Positions 7,468 to 13,778 of a stretch of DNA of 13,778 nucleotides are shown piece by piece. The stretch is from the NCBI GenBank assembly GCA_035294465.1, contig DATGKW010000260.1:1-13778 (forward strand). The letters run 5' to 3'. Within the stretch, counting starts at the first letter, position 1. The number at the start of each line of letters is the position of its first letter. A program made the translations under genes and the position numbers. This DNA comes from Paraktedonobacter sp035294465. GTDB lineage: Bacteria > Chloroflexota > Ktedonobacteria > Ktedonobacterales > Ktedonobacteraceae. Below the pieces are notes generated by a model. It was not told the origin of the DNA. It did not search any database and saw only the letters and a list, made by a program, of their open reading frames with translations.

Positions 7468-8734
7468 CATATTCGGTAGTTGTTGCCCGTTCACCACGCG
7501 TAACCAGCAAGGGTTTGTGGTTCTGGGCAATCACATCTCCGTTAATCACCACTTTCTTCACATCGTTACGAGATGGGATCTCGTACATCACTTCAAGTAA
7601 GATATTCTCGATAATGCTGCGTAAGCCGCGCGCTCCGGTTTTTTGTTTGAGGGCGCTTTCAGCCGCGGCTTCCAGGGCATCGTTCGTGAAGTTCAACTCC
7701 ACACGGTCGAGCTGCAATAGTTTCTGGTACTGTTTGATGATAGCGTTCTTTGGCTCGATCAGAATGCGGATCAGGGCATCCTTATCCAGGCTATCCAGCG
7801 AGACGACGACGGGAAGACGCCCGACAAACTCAGGGATGAGGCCGTATTTCAAGAGGTCGTCTGGAATAAGCTGTGAGAGGGGCGAGGGTTTTTCTTCAGT
7901 GCTGGGAGCCGTCAGAGAAGAACGGAAGCCCATAGTCTTATTGCTCCCCAGGCGCTGCTCAACCATCTTTTCCAGGCCCTCAAAAGCTCCACCACAAATG
8001 AAAAGGATGTTGGAAGTATTGATCTGGATAAAATCCTGATGTGGGTGCTTGCGCCCGCCCTGGGGAGGCACATTTGCTACCGTGCCCTCGATGATCTTCA
8101 GCAAAGCTTGCTGGACGCCCTCGCCGGAGACATCGCGAGTAATCGACGGATTGTCGGACTTGCGCGCAATTTTGTCGATTTCGTCGATGTAGACAATGCC
8201 GCGCTCAGCCCTCGCTATATCGAAATCGGCCGTCTGAATCAAGCGCAGCAAAATGTTTTCTACATCTTCACCGACGTAGCCTGCCTCCGTCAGCGCGGTC
8301 GCGTCCGCGATACAGAAAGGCACATCGAGAATTTTGGCCAGGGTCTGGGCCAGAAGCGTTTTTCCTGAGCCAGTGGGGCCGATCATCAGAATATTGCTTT
8401 TGCCCAGCTCCACCTCGTCGATCTGCATGCCCACGCCGATGCGCTTGTAGTGGTTATAGACGGCGACAGCCAACGTTTTCTTGGCGCGTTCCTGGCCGAT
8501 CACATAGTGACTGAGCTGCTCATAAATCTTCTTGGGCGAGGGGATCTTGCCTGCCTGGAGACGTGGCTTGGCTACGGTAGCCTGCTCTTCTTCGATGATT
8601 TCTCGACACAGGTCGATACATTCGTCGCAGATGTAGACCCCTCCAGGACCGGCAATTAAACGTTGTACCTGGTCCTGACTTTTTCCGCAAAACGAGCAGC
8701 GATAGGTCGCCCGTAAATTTTTTGAATTTGCCAC
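7454..8734 (-). CDS. clpX: ClpX, ATP-dependent unfoldase subunit of Clp protease
   Basis: ClpX is a hexameric AAA+ unfoldase that threads substrates into ClpP. The 426-aa length matches E. coli (424). Residues show the zinc-binding domain with Cys13, Cys16, Cys36 and Cys39; Walker A GPTGSGKT (119-126); pore loop GYVG (152-155); Walker B VYIDEIDK (181-188); the RKH loop GGRKHPHQDF (226-235); arginine finger Arg306 in EFVGRLP; and sensor 2 GARGLR (367-372). The ClpP-docking loop reads MGF (268-270) where IGF is usual. I chose GTG 8734, giving the expected MANSKNLRATYRC start with AAGG 8 nt upstream, over the longer TTG form at 8755. tig lies upstream and lon downstream on the same strand. Unlike in many bacteria, clpP is not between tig and clpX; the gap is only 142 nt. 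The protease partner must be encoded elsewhere, or ClpX acts alone as a chaperone. Confidence 0.97.
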   Translation of the reverse strand: MANSKNLRATYRCSFCGKSQDQVQRLIAGPGGVYICDECIDLCREIIEEEQATVAKPRLQAGKIPSPKKIYEQLSHYVIGQERAKKTLAVAVYNHYKRIGVGMQIDEVELGKSNILMIGPTGSGKTLLAQTLAKILDVPFCIADATALTEAGYVGEDVENILLRLIQTADFDIARAERGIVYIDEIDKIARKSDNPSITRDVSGEGVQQALLKIIEGTVANVPPQGGRKHPHQDFIQINTSNILFICGGAFEGLEKMVEQRLGSNKTMGFRSSLTAPSTEEKPSPLSQLIPDDLLKYGLIPEFVGRLPVVVSLDSLDKDALIRILIEPKNAIIKQYQKLLQLDRVELNFTNDALEAAAESALKQKTGARGLRSIIENILLEVMYEIPSRNDVKKVVINGDVIAQNHKPLLVTRGERATTTEYDESA

Positions 8735-8811
8735 GTCTGTCACCTTCGTCCGCAAAGCAACCTTCTCGGGCCGCCTGACTAAATGAACTCTCTCCGCTAT
8801 AGTTCTGATTC

Positions 8812-8830
8812 GCGTGCGCGCCCCGCACGC
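8812..8830 (-). other. GC-rich hairpin in the tig-clpX gap (clpX leader)
   Basis: On the minus strand GCGTGCG and CGCACGC form a 7-bp stem, all but one pair G-C, with a 5-nt loop, about 78 nt upstream of the clpX start. No T-tract follows in the minus direction, so it is unlikely to be a terminator of tig. It could influence clpX mRNA stability or translation. A second, weaker hairpin lies just after the tig stop (arms 8875-8869 and 8858-8852, one G-U pair). Confidence 0.4.
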
Positions 8831-8835
8831 TTTCT

Positions 8836-8847
8836 ACAAGTATACTC
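8836..8847 (-). repeat. 12-mer GAGTATACTTGT, copy upstream of clpX
   Basis: This exact 12-mer also occurs upstream of tig at 10361-10372 in the same orientation. It contains the palindrome AGTATACT. It lies 101 nt before the clpX start, between the tig stop and the GC-rich hairpin. Its TATACT could serve as a -10 element, but no -35 element sits at 16-18 nt, so a protein-binding site is as likely. Confidence 0.45.
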
Positions 8848-8876
8848 TGAACCCTTGCATTACTCGTAGCAAAGGT

Positions 8877-10346
8877 CTATGCCCCGTCCTCTGTCGCTTC
8901 CACTGGTTCCTCGCTTCCACTCTCCTGTTCAGCGGCTGCCACAGCAGCAGCCTTTGCTCCCTCTTCTACTTTTGCTGCCTCTTCATCACTTGTATCTGTT
9001 TCTGCTTCTTGCCCCGGTGCCTCCTGCTCATTGGCCTCGGCTTTGGTCTCCTGCTCCACCGCTTCCTCATCCGGGTCGGGATCGGTGGTCAGCTCCAGCA
9101 AACGCGAAATAGCTTTCTCGCGCAGCAAGCTGCTTGCTATGCTCCTGACCTCTTGTTCTGTTCGCGGCAGGGCTTGCCCCATCTGGGCGTAAAGCCTCAA
9201 GAGCGATTCGACCTCTTCCGGGGAGACCTGAATATCTTCTTTCTTTACGATCTCATCGAGCACCAGCTGCTGCCTCACTCGCTTCTCTGCATCGGGTTTG
9301 AGGCTCTCCAGATACTCTGCCTGAGACTTCTTGATCAGCATCAAATACTGATCCATCGACATGCGCTGCTGCTCCAGGATATGCGTCATCTGATGCATCA
9401 TCTCGTGGGCTTCTTCCTCGATCAGAACCGGGTGAATCGTCATCTGCGCCTGATCGACGACTGCCTGAAGCACCTTGTCGCGCAGCTCGTCGCGAATTTT
9501 GCGCTTTTTATTATCCAGCACCTGATCGCTCACAGCTTTACGCAAGTCTTCGATAGTCTGGTACTCGTCGTTGCTGGCCTGGATCGCGAATGCATCGTCC
9601 AGTTCGGGCAGATTCTTAAACTCAACCTTGTGCAGCCGGACCTCGTAGTTCGCGGTTTTGCCAGCGAGCTTTTCGTTAGCGTAGTCCTCAGGAATCGTCG
9701 TGCTAAAGGTCTTGCTTTCACCTTTTTGCATGCCCACAATTTGCTCATCCATCCCCTTGAAAAGGCCATGACGCTCCTCGGTTAGCTCAAAGGGATTCTC
9801 CTTGAGATCGGAAACAGTCGCATCTTCTACGCTCAACTTCAGATCCATCGTGACGCGATCTCGCATCTGGGCCGGGCGCTCAACTTCCTCCCACCTGACC
9901 TGGCGCTCGCGCAGTTTTTCCAGCTCCTGTTCTACCTCTTCAGAAGTTACTTCTGCCACCGGACGCTCGAAGTGCAGGGAACGATAATCGCCCAGTTCAA
10001 CAGGAGGAAGAATAGGAACTTTGATGCTAAAATGATAGGGCTGGCCCATCTCCAGAACTGGTGCATCCAGCTCAGGCTGCGTTAGAGGAACTATCTTATG
10101 CTCTTTCAGAGCTTCGCGGTACGTCTCGCTCATCAGGTCGTCGAGACCTTCCTGATAAATATACTCTTTGCCGAGCTTGCGTTCCACGAGGGAACGCGGG
10201 GCTTTACCGCGCCGGAAGCCCTGGATGTCGACCTTCTGGACAAGTTTTCGATAAGCCTTATCGGAAGCTTTCTCCAACTCCTCCCAGGAAAAATCTACGT
10301 TCACGACTGCCTCGCTGCTGGGCAGTGTTTCAACCGAAACCTTCAC
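8877..10346 (-). CDS. tig: Trigger factor, ribosome-associated chaperone, with acidic C-terminal tail
   Basis: Trigger factor binds the ribosomal exit tunnel and shields nascent chains. The 489 residues begin MKVSVETLPSSEAVVNVDF, the usual start of the ribosome-binding domain, with the signature GFRRGKAP at 43-50. The FKBP-type prolyl isomerase domain spans about 157-242 (RDRVTMDLKLSVEDA to KTANYEVRLHKVEF). The helical chaperone domain runs from about 245 to 420. Residues 422-489 form an Asp/Glu/Ala-rich tail; E. coli trigger factor has 432 residues, so the tail accounts for the excess. I chose GTG 10346, which has GGAGGA just upstream, over a TTG at 10364 that would lie upstream of that ribosome-binding site. 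It heads a block with clpX and lon. The pairing with clpX is common in bacteria, usually with clpP in between. Confidence 0.96.
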   Translation of the reverse strand: MKVSVETLPSSEAVVNVDFSWEELEKASDKAYRKLVQKVDIQGFRRGKAPRSLVERKLGKEYIYQEGLDDLMSETYREALKEHKIVPLTQPELDAPVLEMGQPYHFSIKVPILPPVELGDYRSLHFERPVAEVTSEEVEQELEKLRERQVRWEEVERPAQMRDRVTMDLKLSVEDATVSDLKENPFELTEERHGLFKGMDEQIVGMQKGESKTFSTTIPEDYANEKLAGKTANYEVRLHKVEFKNLPELDDAFAIQASNDEYQTIEDLRKAVSDQVLDNKKRKIRDELRDKVLQAVVDQAQMTIHPVLIEEEAHEMMHQMTHILEQQRMSMDQYLMLIKKSQAEYLESLKPDAEKRVRQQLVLDEIVKKEDIQVSPEEVESLLRLYAQMGQALPRTEQEVRSIASSLLREKAISRLLELTTDPDPDEEAVEQETKAEANEQEAPGQEAETDTSDEEAAKVEEGAKAAAVAAAEQESGSEEPVEATEDGA

Positions 10347-10360
10347 ATGTCCTCCAACAA

Positions 10361-10372
10361 ACAAGTATACTC
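10361..10372 (-). repeat. 12-mer GAGTATACTTGT, copy upstream of tig
   Basis: Second exact copy of the 12-mer at 8836-8847, same orientation. It lies 14 nt before the tig start codon and close to its ribosome-binding site, downstream of the predicted tig promoter. If TATACT acted as a -10 here, the transcript would start at the ribosome-binding site and lack a usable leader. An operator or roadblock site is therefore a better reading. Confidence 0.45.
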
Positions 10373-10439
10373 AATCATTCTGCTCGTCTGGTCAGGGCAT
10401 CTTGAGAAGCGCTGCCCTGCGCGACACACTCTATCTTTC

Positions 10440-10469
10440 ATTATAACGAATAGCATCTCTCTATGGAAA
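10440..10469 (-). promoter_or_regulatory. Candidate promoter of tig
   Basis: On the minus strand TTTCCA (10464-10469) is followed after 18 nt by a perfect TATAAT (10440-10445). Transcription would start near 10433, giving a leader of about 87 nt before the GTG. The rest of the 262-nt gap between tig and tRNA-Gly shows no gene. Confidence 0.6.
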
Positions 10470-10608
10470 GCGCGAAGAAAAAGCGACGCTGCTCCTCCCT
10501 TACCAACCACAACCGGGCTGCCGCGCGGCAAAAAGCTCCTCCGTGTGCGAATGCTTACACGAAAGAAAACAACTGCCTGACCAACACTCCGAATTCACAT
10601 GGCCCTGA

Positions 10609-10680
10609 AGCGGGAGACGGGGATCGAACCCGCGACTTTCTCCTTGGCAAGGAGATGCTCTACCACTGAGCCACTCCCGC
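10609..10680 (-). tRNA. tRNA-Gly (anticodon GCC)
   Basis: The minus strand folds into a full cloverleaf: acceptor GCGGGAG with CTCCCGC, D-stem GCTC/GAGC, anticodon stem TCTCC/GGAGA with loop TTGCCAA (anticodon GCC), 5-nt variable loop, and T-arm GCGGG-TTCGATC-CCCGT. Position 10609 is the discriminator (U in RNA). CCA is not encoded. It lies 49 nt downstream of tRNA-Leu and probably shares its transcript. I see no convincing terminator after it. Confidence 0.97.
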
Positions 10681-10729
10681 GATATGTATTACTACACTTC
10701 AGGAAATCGTTTTATTCCGCTGAAATGCA

Positions 10730-10812
10730 TGGGCGGTGAGAGACTCGAACTCTCACGACTTTACGTCAACAGATCCTAAGTCTGTCCTGTCTACCAATTT
10801 CAGCAACCGCCC
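10730..10812 (-). tRNA. tRNA-Leu (anticodon UAG)
   Basis: Acceptor arms GGGCGGT and ACCGCCC pair perfectly. The anticodon stem ACAGA/TCTGT encloses CTTAGGA (anticodon UAG). A long class II variable arm (GAC-GTAAA-GTC) and T-arm GAGAG-TTCGAGT-CTCTC complete the fold. The long variable arm supports Leu. The discriminator is A (10730) and CCA is not encoded. Confidence 0.97.
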
Positions 10813-10851
10813 GTACTTTGAAACGGGGAAGAAAAAGCCCTCGCCTCAGTG

Positions 10852-10881
10852 ATGATACACCAGCCTGCTTATCGCTGTCAA
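10852..10881 (-). promoter_or_regulatory. Promoter of the tRNA-Leu/tRNA-Gly unit
   Basis: On the minus strand a consensus TTGACA (10876-10881) and TATCAT (10852-10857) are separated by 18 nt. The predicted start is near 10845, about 32 nt before tRNA-Leu. The strong -35 match fits a stable-RNA promoter. It diverges from the galU promoter in the same 249-nt gap. Confidence 0.8.
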
Positions 10882-10994
10882 GACAAATTTCGTCTCACGC
10901 CGTTTGGGCTATATCCACCAATGGCATGCACTTCGTTCACCAGCAGATGAGTACCCTTTCTCCTCGCGGTGGGAGTAAAAGTAATGAGTATCAA

Positions 10995-11023
10995 TTGACC
11001 TGAACCGGGGCTTCCTCTACAAT
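10995..11023 (+). promoter_or_regulatory. Promoter of galU
   Basis: TTGACC (10995-11000) and TACAAT (11018-11023) are separated by 17 nt, a near-consensus sigma-70-type pair. Transcription would start near 11030, giving a leader of about 30 nt that contains the AAGGAGG ribosome-binding site. Two copies of ATGAGTA (10947-10953, 10984-10990) lie just upstream; whether they matter is unknown. Confidence 0.75.
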
Positions 11024-11061
11024 AGTATTACATATACAGTTACAAAGCTAAGGAGGGATTC

Positions 11062-11931
11062 ATGCGAGTTCGTAAAGCGGTGCTACCAGTAGCAGGTCTT
11101 GGCACGCGCGTTTTGCCCGCCAGCAAAGTGGTGCCAAAGGAACTGTTACCGCTGGTAGATAAGCCTACTCTGCAATATATTGTCGAGGAGGCTGTTGCCG
11201 CCGGGATTGAGGAAATCATTTTTGTAACGACGCGCAGCAAGCGCAGCATCGAGGATCATTTTGATGCCGTGCCTGAGTTAGAGGCCGCGCTGGAGCAGAA
11301 AGGGAAACAGCGCGAGTTGGAAGAGGTGCGTCGCGTTGAGAGGCTGGCCACGTATGTCACTGTGCGGCAAGGACGTCCGTTGGGGCTGGGTCATGCCATC
11401 CTTTGCGCGCGGGATCTGGTGGGGGATGAGCCGTTTGTGGTGATGCTGGGCGATGACCTGGTGGCCCCAGAGACACCCTGCTTGCCGCGCCTGATCGAGC
11501 TGCACCAGCGCTACGGCGGTTCAGTCCTTTCGCTGTTTACCTGCTCTCCCGAAGAGATCTCCTCCTTTGGCGTGGCTGCCGTTGAGGATCTTGAAGACGA
11601 TGTGGTCAAGGTCAATTTTCTGGTTGAGAAACCCAAACGCGAAGAGGCTCCTTCGAATCTGGCGGTCGCCGGGCGTTACGTCCTCACGCCAGACATTTTT
11701 GCTCTATTAGAAGAACTTCCCCCAGGGACCGGTGGTGAGATACAGGTGACAGACGCGCTACAAATGCAAGCTGCCGCCGGGCATTGCTATGGTTTGCGTT
11801 TCGACGGCATACGCTATGATACCGGCACCCCCTTGGGTTACTTGACTACCTCGATTGCTTACGCGCTTAAACGCCCTGAGATTGCGCCCGGACTGCGCGA
11901 ATATATGCGCCAGGTGCTAAGCGAAGAGTAG
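11062..11931 (+). CDS. galU: UTP--glucose-1-phosphate uridylyltransferase
   Basis: This enzyme makes UDP-glucose from UTP and glucose 1-phosphate in the cytoplasm, feeding envelope polysaccharide and glycolipid synthesis. The 289-aa length is normal. The nucleotide-binding loop is GLGTRVLPASKVVPKE (12-27). Also visible are QGRPLGLGHA (103-112), the GDD metal/sugar site (120-122), VEKP (188-191), TGGEIQVTDA (223-232) and FDGIRYDTGTPLGYL (247-261), all GalU landmarks. ATG 11062 has a perfect AAGGAGG 5 nt upstream and a strong promoter. Its closest relatives include other sugar-phosphate nucleotidyltransferases, but the motif set favours GalU. It is transcribed away from the tRNA genes, and a hairpin follows it. 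The link to wall or exopolysaccharide synthesis is family knowledge, not shown by neighbours here. Confidence 0.95.
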   Translation: MRVRKAVLPVAGLGTRVLPASKVVPKELLPLVDKPTLQYIVEEAVAAGIEEIIFVTTRSKRSIEDHFDAVPELEAALEQKGKQRELEEVRRVERLATYVTVRQGRPLGLGHAILCARDLVGDEPFVVMLGDDLVAPETPCLPRLIELHQRYGGSVLSLFTCSPEEISSFGVAAVEDLEDDVVKVNFLVEKPKREEAPSNLAVAGRYVLTPDIFALLEELPPGTGGEIQVTDALQMQAAAGHCYGLRFDGIRYDTGTPLGYLTTSIAYALKRPEIAPGLREYMRQVLSEE

Positions 11932-11955
11932 GCAGAGAAGAAACGCGCCGTATTC

Positions 11956-12000
11956 ACCCCATTGTTATCCTTTACGTTTGCAAGGATACGATGGGGTCTC
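11956..12000 (+). terminator. Hairpin terminator after galU
   Basis: ACCCCAT (11956-11962) pairs with ATGGGGT (11991-11997), and TATCCTT (11966-11972) pairs with AAGGATA (11982-11988). Together they make a 14-bp stem broken by a small internal loop, with a 9-nt terminal loop, 24 nt after the galU stop. The following TCTCTTTCCT is a poor T-tract, so termination may be partial. Confidence 0.6.
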
Positions 12001-12011
12001 TTTCCTACCGC

Positions 12012-12041
12012 TTGTGAAAGCCTCTCGAAAGAGATTAAGAT
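12012..12041 (+). promoter_or_regulatory. Weak candidate promoter for the membrane protein gene
   Basis: TTGTGA (12012-12017) and TAAGAT (12036-12041) are 18 nt apart, each with four of six consensus bases. The position between the galU terminator and the next gene is sensible, but the match is poor. Confidence 0.25.
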
Positions 12042-12051
12042 ATGCTGGGGA

Positions 12052-12088
12052 ATTTGTTCCGCTCTTTTCTCCCCGCGAAAGAACAAAT
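12052..12088 (+). other. Leader hairpin upstream of the membrane protein gene
   Basis: ATTTGTTC (12052-12059) is perfectly complementary to GAACAAAT (12081-12088), with a 21-nt loop that contains a possible inner TTTC/GAAA pairing. No T-tract follows. It sits about 40 nt before the start codon and may be an untranslated-leader structure or a protein-binding dyad. Confidence 0.35.
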
Positions 12089-12127
12089 CTGAGAGAGACG
12101 ACCGTAGCATGCGGTCTGGGAGTTCAT

Positions 12128-12520
12128 ATGCAAGCCATTATTGTGGATCTTCACCTGTATAATATGGTGCTGGTGCTGGCAACAAGCCTGATTACGGGCA
12201 TCTGGGGTCTGGTGCTCTATTTTCAAAAGAGAGAGGTCATCGCTCAGTCCTGGAAGATCGCTTTGATCGTTACATCTGTGGATGGGCTGATTCAGGGTCT
12301 TCTGGGCGTAATCCTCCTTTTGATGGGTTTGAGGGCACCCGGAGGAAGCCTCTACTATTTGCACTATGTTTATGGCGCGATTGTGCTTCTGGCTATTCCG
12401 GTGGCTTACACCTATACCAATAAAAAAGTACGTACCACGATTTTGCTTTTGAGTATCGCGGCTCTGGTGATTACCGCTGCAGGTGCGCGCGCCGCGATGA
12501 CCGGCCTGGGCCTGCCCTGA
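12128..12520 (+). CDS. Small four-helix membrane protein of unknown function
   Basis: I do not recognise a family. The 130-aa product is strongly hydrophobic, with four likely membrane segments at about 12-33, 43-67, 78-97 and 104-122, and short loops. A positively charged loop (QKRE, 33-36) separates helices 1 and 2, and NKKVR (98-102) separates helices 3 and 4, so both ends may face outside. There are no obvious catalytic residues; loop 2-3 has PGGSLYYLHY. I chose ATG 12128, which has GGGAG 5 nt upstream. The longer reading frame from 11978 would start inside the galU terminator hairpin. The gene ends 35 nt before sbcD, so the two may be cotranscribed. Any link to DNA repair is not shown. 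Confidence 0.75.
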   Translation: MQAIIVDLHLYNMVLVLATSLITGIWGLVLYFQKREVIAQSWKIALIVTSVDGLIQGLLGVILLLMGLRAPGGSLYYLHYVYGAIVLLAIPVAYTYTNKKVRTTILLLSIAALVITAAGARAAMTGLGLP

Positions 12521-12555
12521 GCCGCGAGAAGAAGCGTTTCATCCAGGAGCAAGCA

Positions 12556-13778
12556 ATGAAAGCATCATTCATCCATATCGCCGATACGCACCTGGGCTAC
12601 GAACAGTACGGCGTGCGCGAGCGTTTCAATGATTTCAGCCGCACTTTCTGGGATATTATGCACGAGGCGGTTGAGCGTCCTGTCGATTTTGTGGTTATCG
12701 CGGGTGATTTGTTCAACAAACGGGCGATTGATGCACGAACGCTGCTCCACGCGATTGAGGGCTTAAAGGATCTCAAGGCCAGGAGTATCCCGGTGATCGC
12801 TATCGAGGGCAATCACGACCGCAGCTATTACCGCGAGGGCGTGTCCTGGCTACAATTTCTTTGCCACCAGGGCTATCTCACCCTGCTTGATCCACGCATG
12901 AAGGATGGTGCGCCGCTGCTTGAACCCTGGGATGCCAATCGCATGCTAGGGGCATATATCGATCTGTTCGACGGCAAGCTGCGCATTTACGGCTTGAAGT
13001 GGCAGGGCGCGGCCACAGCCCGCTCCATGGAGGGTCTGGCGAAGGCTCTGAACGAGATATATGAGGAGGAGCAGGCCGCCGGAATCGAGTATCGCCTGTT
13101 GATGATGCATACGGGCGTGGATGGGATTGTGCCGCGCCTGGCTGGCCTTCCCACCGCGAGCCAGTTTGAGCCACTGAGGCAGCATATCGATTATCTCGCT
13201 CTTGGCCATGTCCACAAGCCTTTCGAGATTGGCGACTGGATCTACAATCCAGGGTCTACTGAAACCTGTGGCGCGGAAGAGGTAGCCTGGGAGGATCGCG
13301 GCTATTATTACGTTGAGATCGACACAGACTCGCTTGTCACGGGAAAGCGGCATCGCGCCACACATCTGATCAGCAAACGCCGGCCCTTTGTCCGTTACGA
13401 ATTGCGCGTGGATGGGCTGAGCGAACCCCGCGGGCTTTACGCACGCCTGGAGGAATATTGCCAGCGCGAGGGGCCACGCCACCAGCACGATCAATACCGG
13501 CCTCTTGTGCAGATCCAGCTCGTTGGCACGCTGGCCTTCGACGCCAGCTCGCTCGATACAAACTATATGGAAGAACTCGTGCAGACCTCGTTCGATCCTC
13601 TTTATGTGCGTATTGATAACAACACCAATGACCGCGACTACCTGCCCGAAAACAGCGATCTCGACGGGCGCGACCGCTCGACCTGGCATGAACTGGAGCG
13701 CCGCATCTTTGAGGACCTCGTAGGCCGCGACAGCCGCTATCTTCCCGCTCGCGAGCAGTGGGGCGCTGTGCTGGCTCA
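12556..13778 (+). CDS. sbcD: SbcD/Mre11-type DNA repair nuclease subunit, 3' truncated by window
   Basis: The frame is open for 407 codons to the right edge. The calcineurin-like phosphoesterase motifs that bind two metal ions are all present: Asp10 and His12 in ADTHLG, Asp51 in AGDLFN, Asn86-His87-Asp88 in EGNHDR, His185 in MMHTG, and His218/His220 in LGHVHKPF. WIYNPGSTET follows, as in SbcD and archaeal Mre11. A capping region follows from about 240. By family knowledge the protein works with the SbcC/Rad50 ATPase as a 3'-5' exonuclease and endonuclease that opens hairpins and processes broken ends. ATG 12556 has AGGAG 6 nt upstream. SbcC is not in the window and would be expected downstream. 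A stand-alone Mre11-like phosphoesterase is possible if it is not there. Confidence 0.88.
   Translation, partial: MKASFIHIADTHLGYEQYGVRERFNDFSRTFWDIMHEAVERPVDFVVIAGDLFNKRAIDARTLLHAIEGLKDLKARSIPVIAIEGNHDRSYYREGVSWLQFLCHQGYLTLLDPRMKDGAPLLEPWDANRMLGAYIDLFDGKLRIYGLKWQGAATARSMEGLAKALNEIYEEEQAAGIEYRLLMMHTGVDGIVPRLAGLPTASQFEPLRQHIDYLALGHVHKPFEIGDWIYNPGSTETCGAEEVAWEDRGYYYVEIDTDSLVTGKRHRATHLISKRRPFVRYELRVDGLSEPRGLYARLEEYCQREGPRHQHDQYRPLVQIQLVGTLAFDASSLDTNYMEELVQTSFDPLYVRIDNNTNDRDYLPENSDLDGRDRSTWHELERRIFEDLVGRDSRYLPAREQWGAVLA

Noticed and set aside
7443..8039. 198-codon plus-strand frame inside clpX
   Set aside because: Antisense to the strongly conserved ClpX coding sequence; the translation has the Ser/Arg-rich look of a shadow frame.
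8814..9785. 323-codon plus-strand frame opposite tig
   Set aside because: Its hydrophobic Leu/Cys/Phe-rich start is the antisense image of the acidic Glu-rich trigger-factor tail, not a membrane protein.
10361..10372. TATACT in the 12-mer as the -10 element of tig
   Set aside because: A transcript starting there would begin at the ribosome-binding site, and there is no -35 match at 16-18 nt. The TATAAT at 10440-10445 is a better candidate.
10540..10575. Hairpin CGTGT/ACACG after tRNA-Gly as the tRNA terminator
   Set aside because: The stem is only 5 bp with a 10-nt loop, and the T-run is displaced by several bases, so it is too weak to call.
1..13778. Search for CRISPR arrays, insertion sequences, attachment sites, toxin-antitoxin pairs and riboswitches
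   Set aside because: No regularly spaced repeats, transposase motifs, terminal inverted repeats with target duplications, or known riboswitch cores were seen on either strand.

Overview
This is about 13.8 kb of mid-GC chromosome, mostly housekeeping genes. The best guess is a soil Chloroflexota of the Ktedonobacter type. The grounds are tandem FemAB/FemX-type peptidoglycan bridge enzymes (a monoderm wall), a DUF4139 protein, a tig-clpX-lon order with no clpP in between, and mid-GC base composition. This assignment is inference; no rRNA or other taxonomic marker is present.

Layout. The left edge (2-925, +) is the C-terminal part of a DUF4139 protein cut by the window. It converges with a minus-strand operon (3715 down to 943): a RimJ/RimL-like GNAT acetyltransferase, then two tandem FemX-like transferases. 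These are tightly packed (TAATG overlap, then an 11-nt gap) behind a plausible promoter at about 3745-3779. Next is a minus-strand DUF4870 membrane protein with a Gln/Tyr/Pro/Gly-rich N-terminus, ending in a strong hairpin terminator (3803-3860). A 339-nt non-coding stretch (4475-4813) precedes the proteostasis block. On the minus strand this block reads tig (10346-8877), clpX (8734-7454), lon (7396-4814). The clpX terminator hairpin holds the clpX stop codon in its loop, so lon probably has partly separate expression. Upstream of tig, also on the minus strand, are tRNA-Leu(UAG) and tRNA-Gly(GCC) behind a clear sigma-70-like promoter. Diverging from them on the plus strand are galU, a hairpin terminator, a 130-aa four-helix membrane protein of unknown function, and an SbcD/Mre11-type nuclease subunit that runs off the right edge.

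How the genes relate. Trigger factor, ClpX and Lon form a protein-folding and degradation block. ClpX needs ClpP from elsewhere in the genome to act as a protease. The FemX pair, and perhaps GalU, serve the cell envelope. SbcD serves double-strand-break repair with an SbcC partner, probably just beyond the window.

I found no mobile element, CRISPR array, rRNA or clear foreign island, and no convincing new multi-gene system. The points most worth a second look are the missing clpP, an exact 12-mer upstream of both tig and clpX, the paired FemX genes with a GNAT partner, and the long charged tails on Lon and trigger factor.
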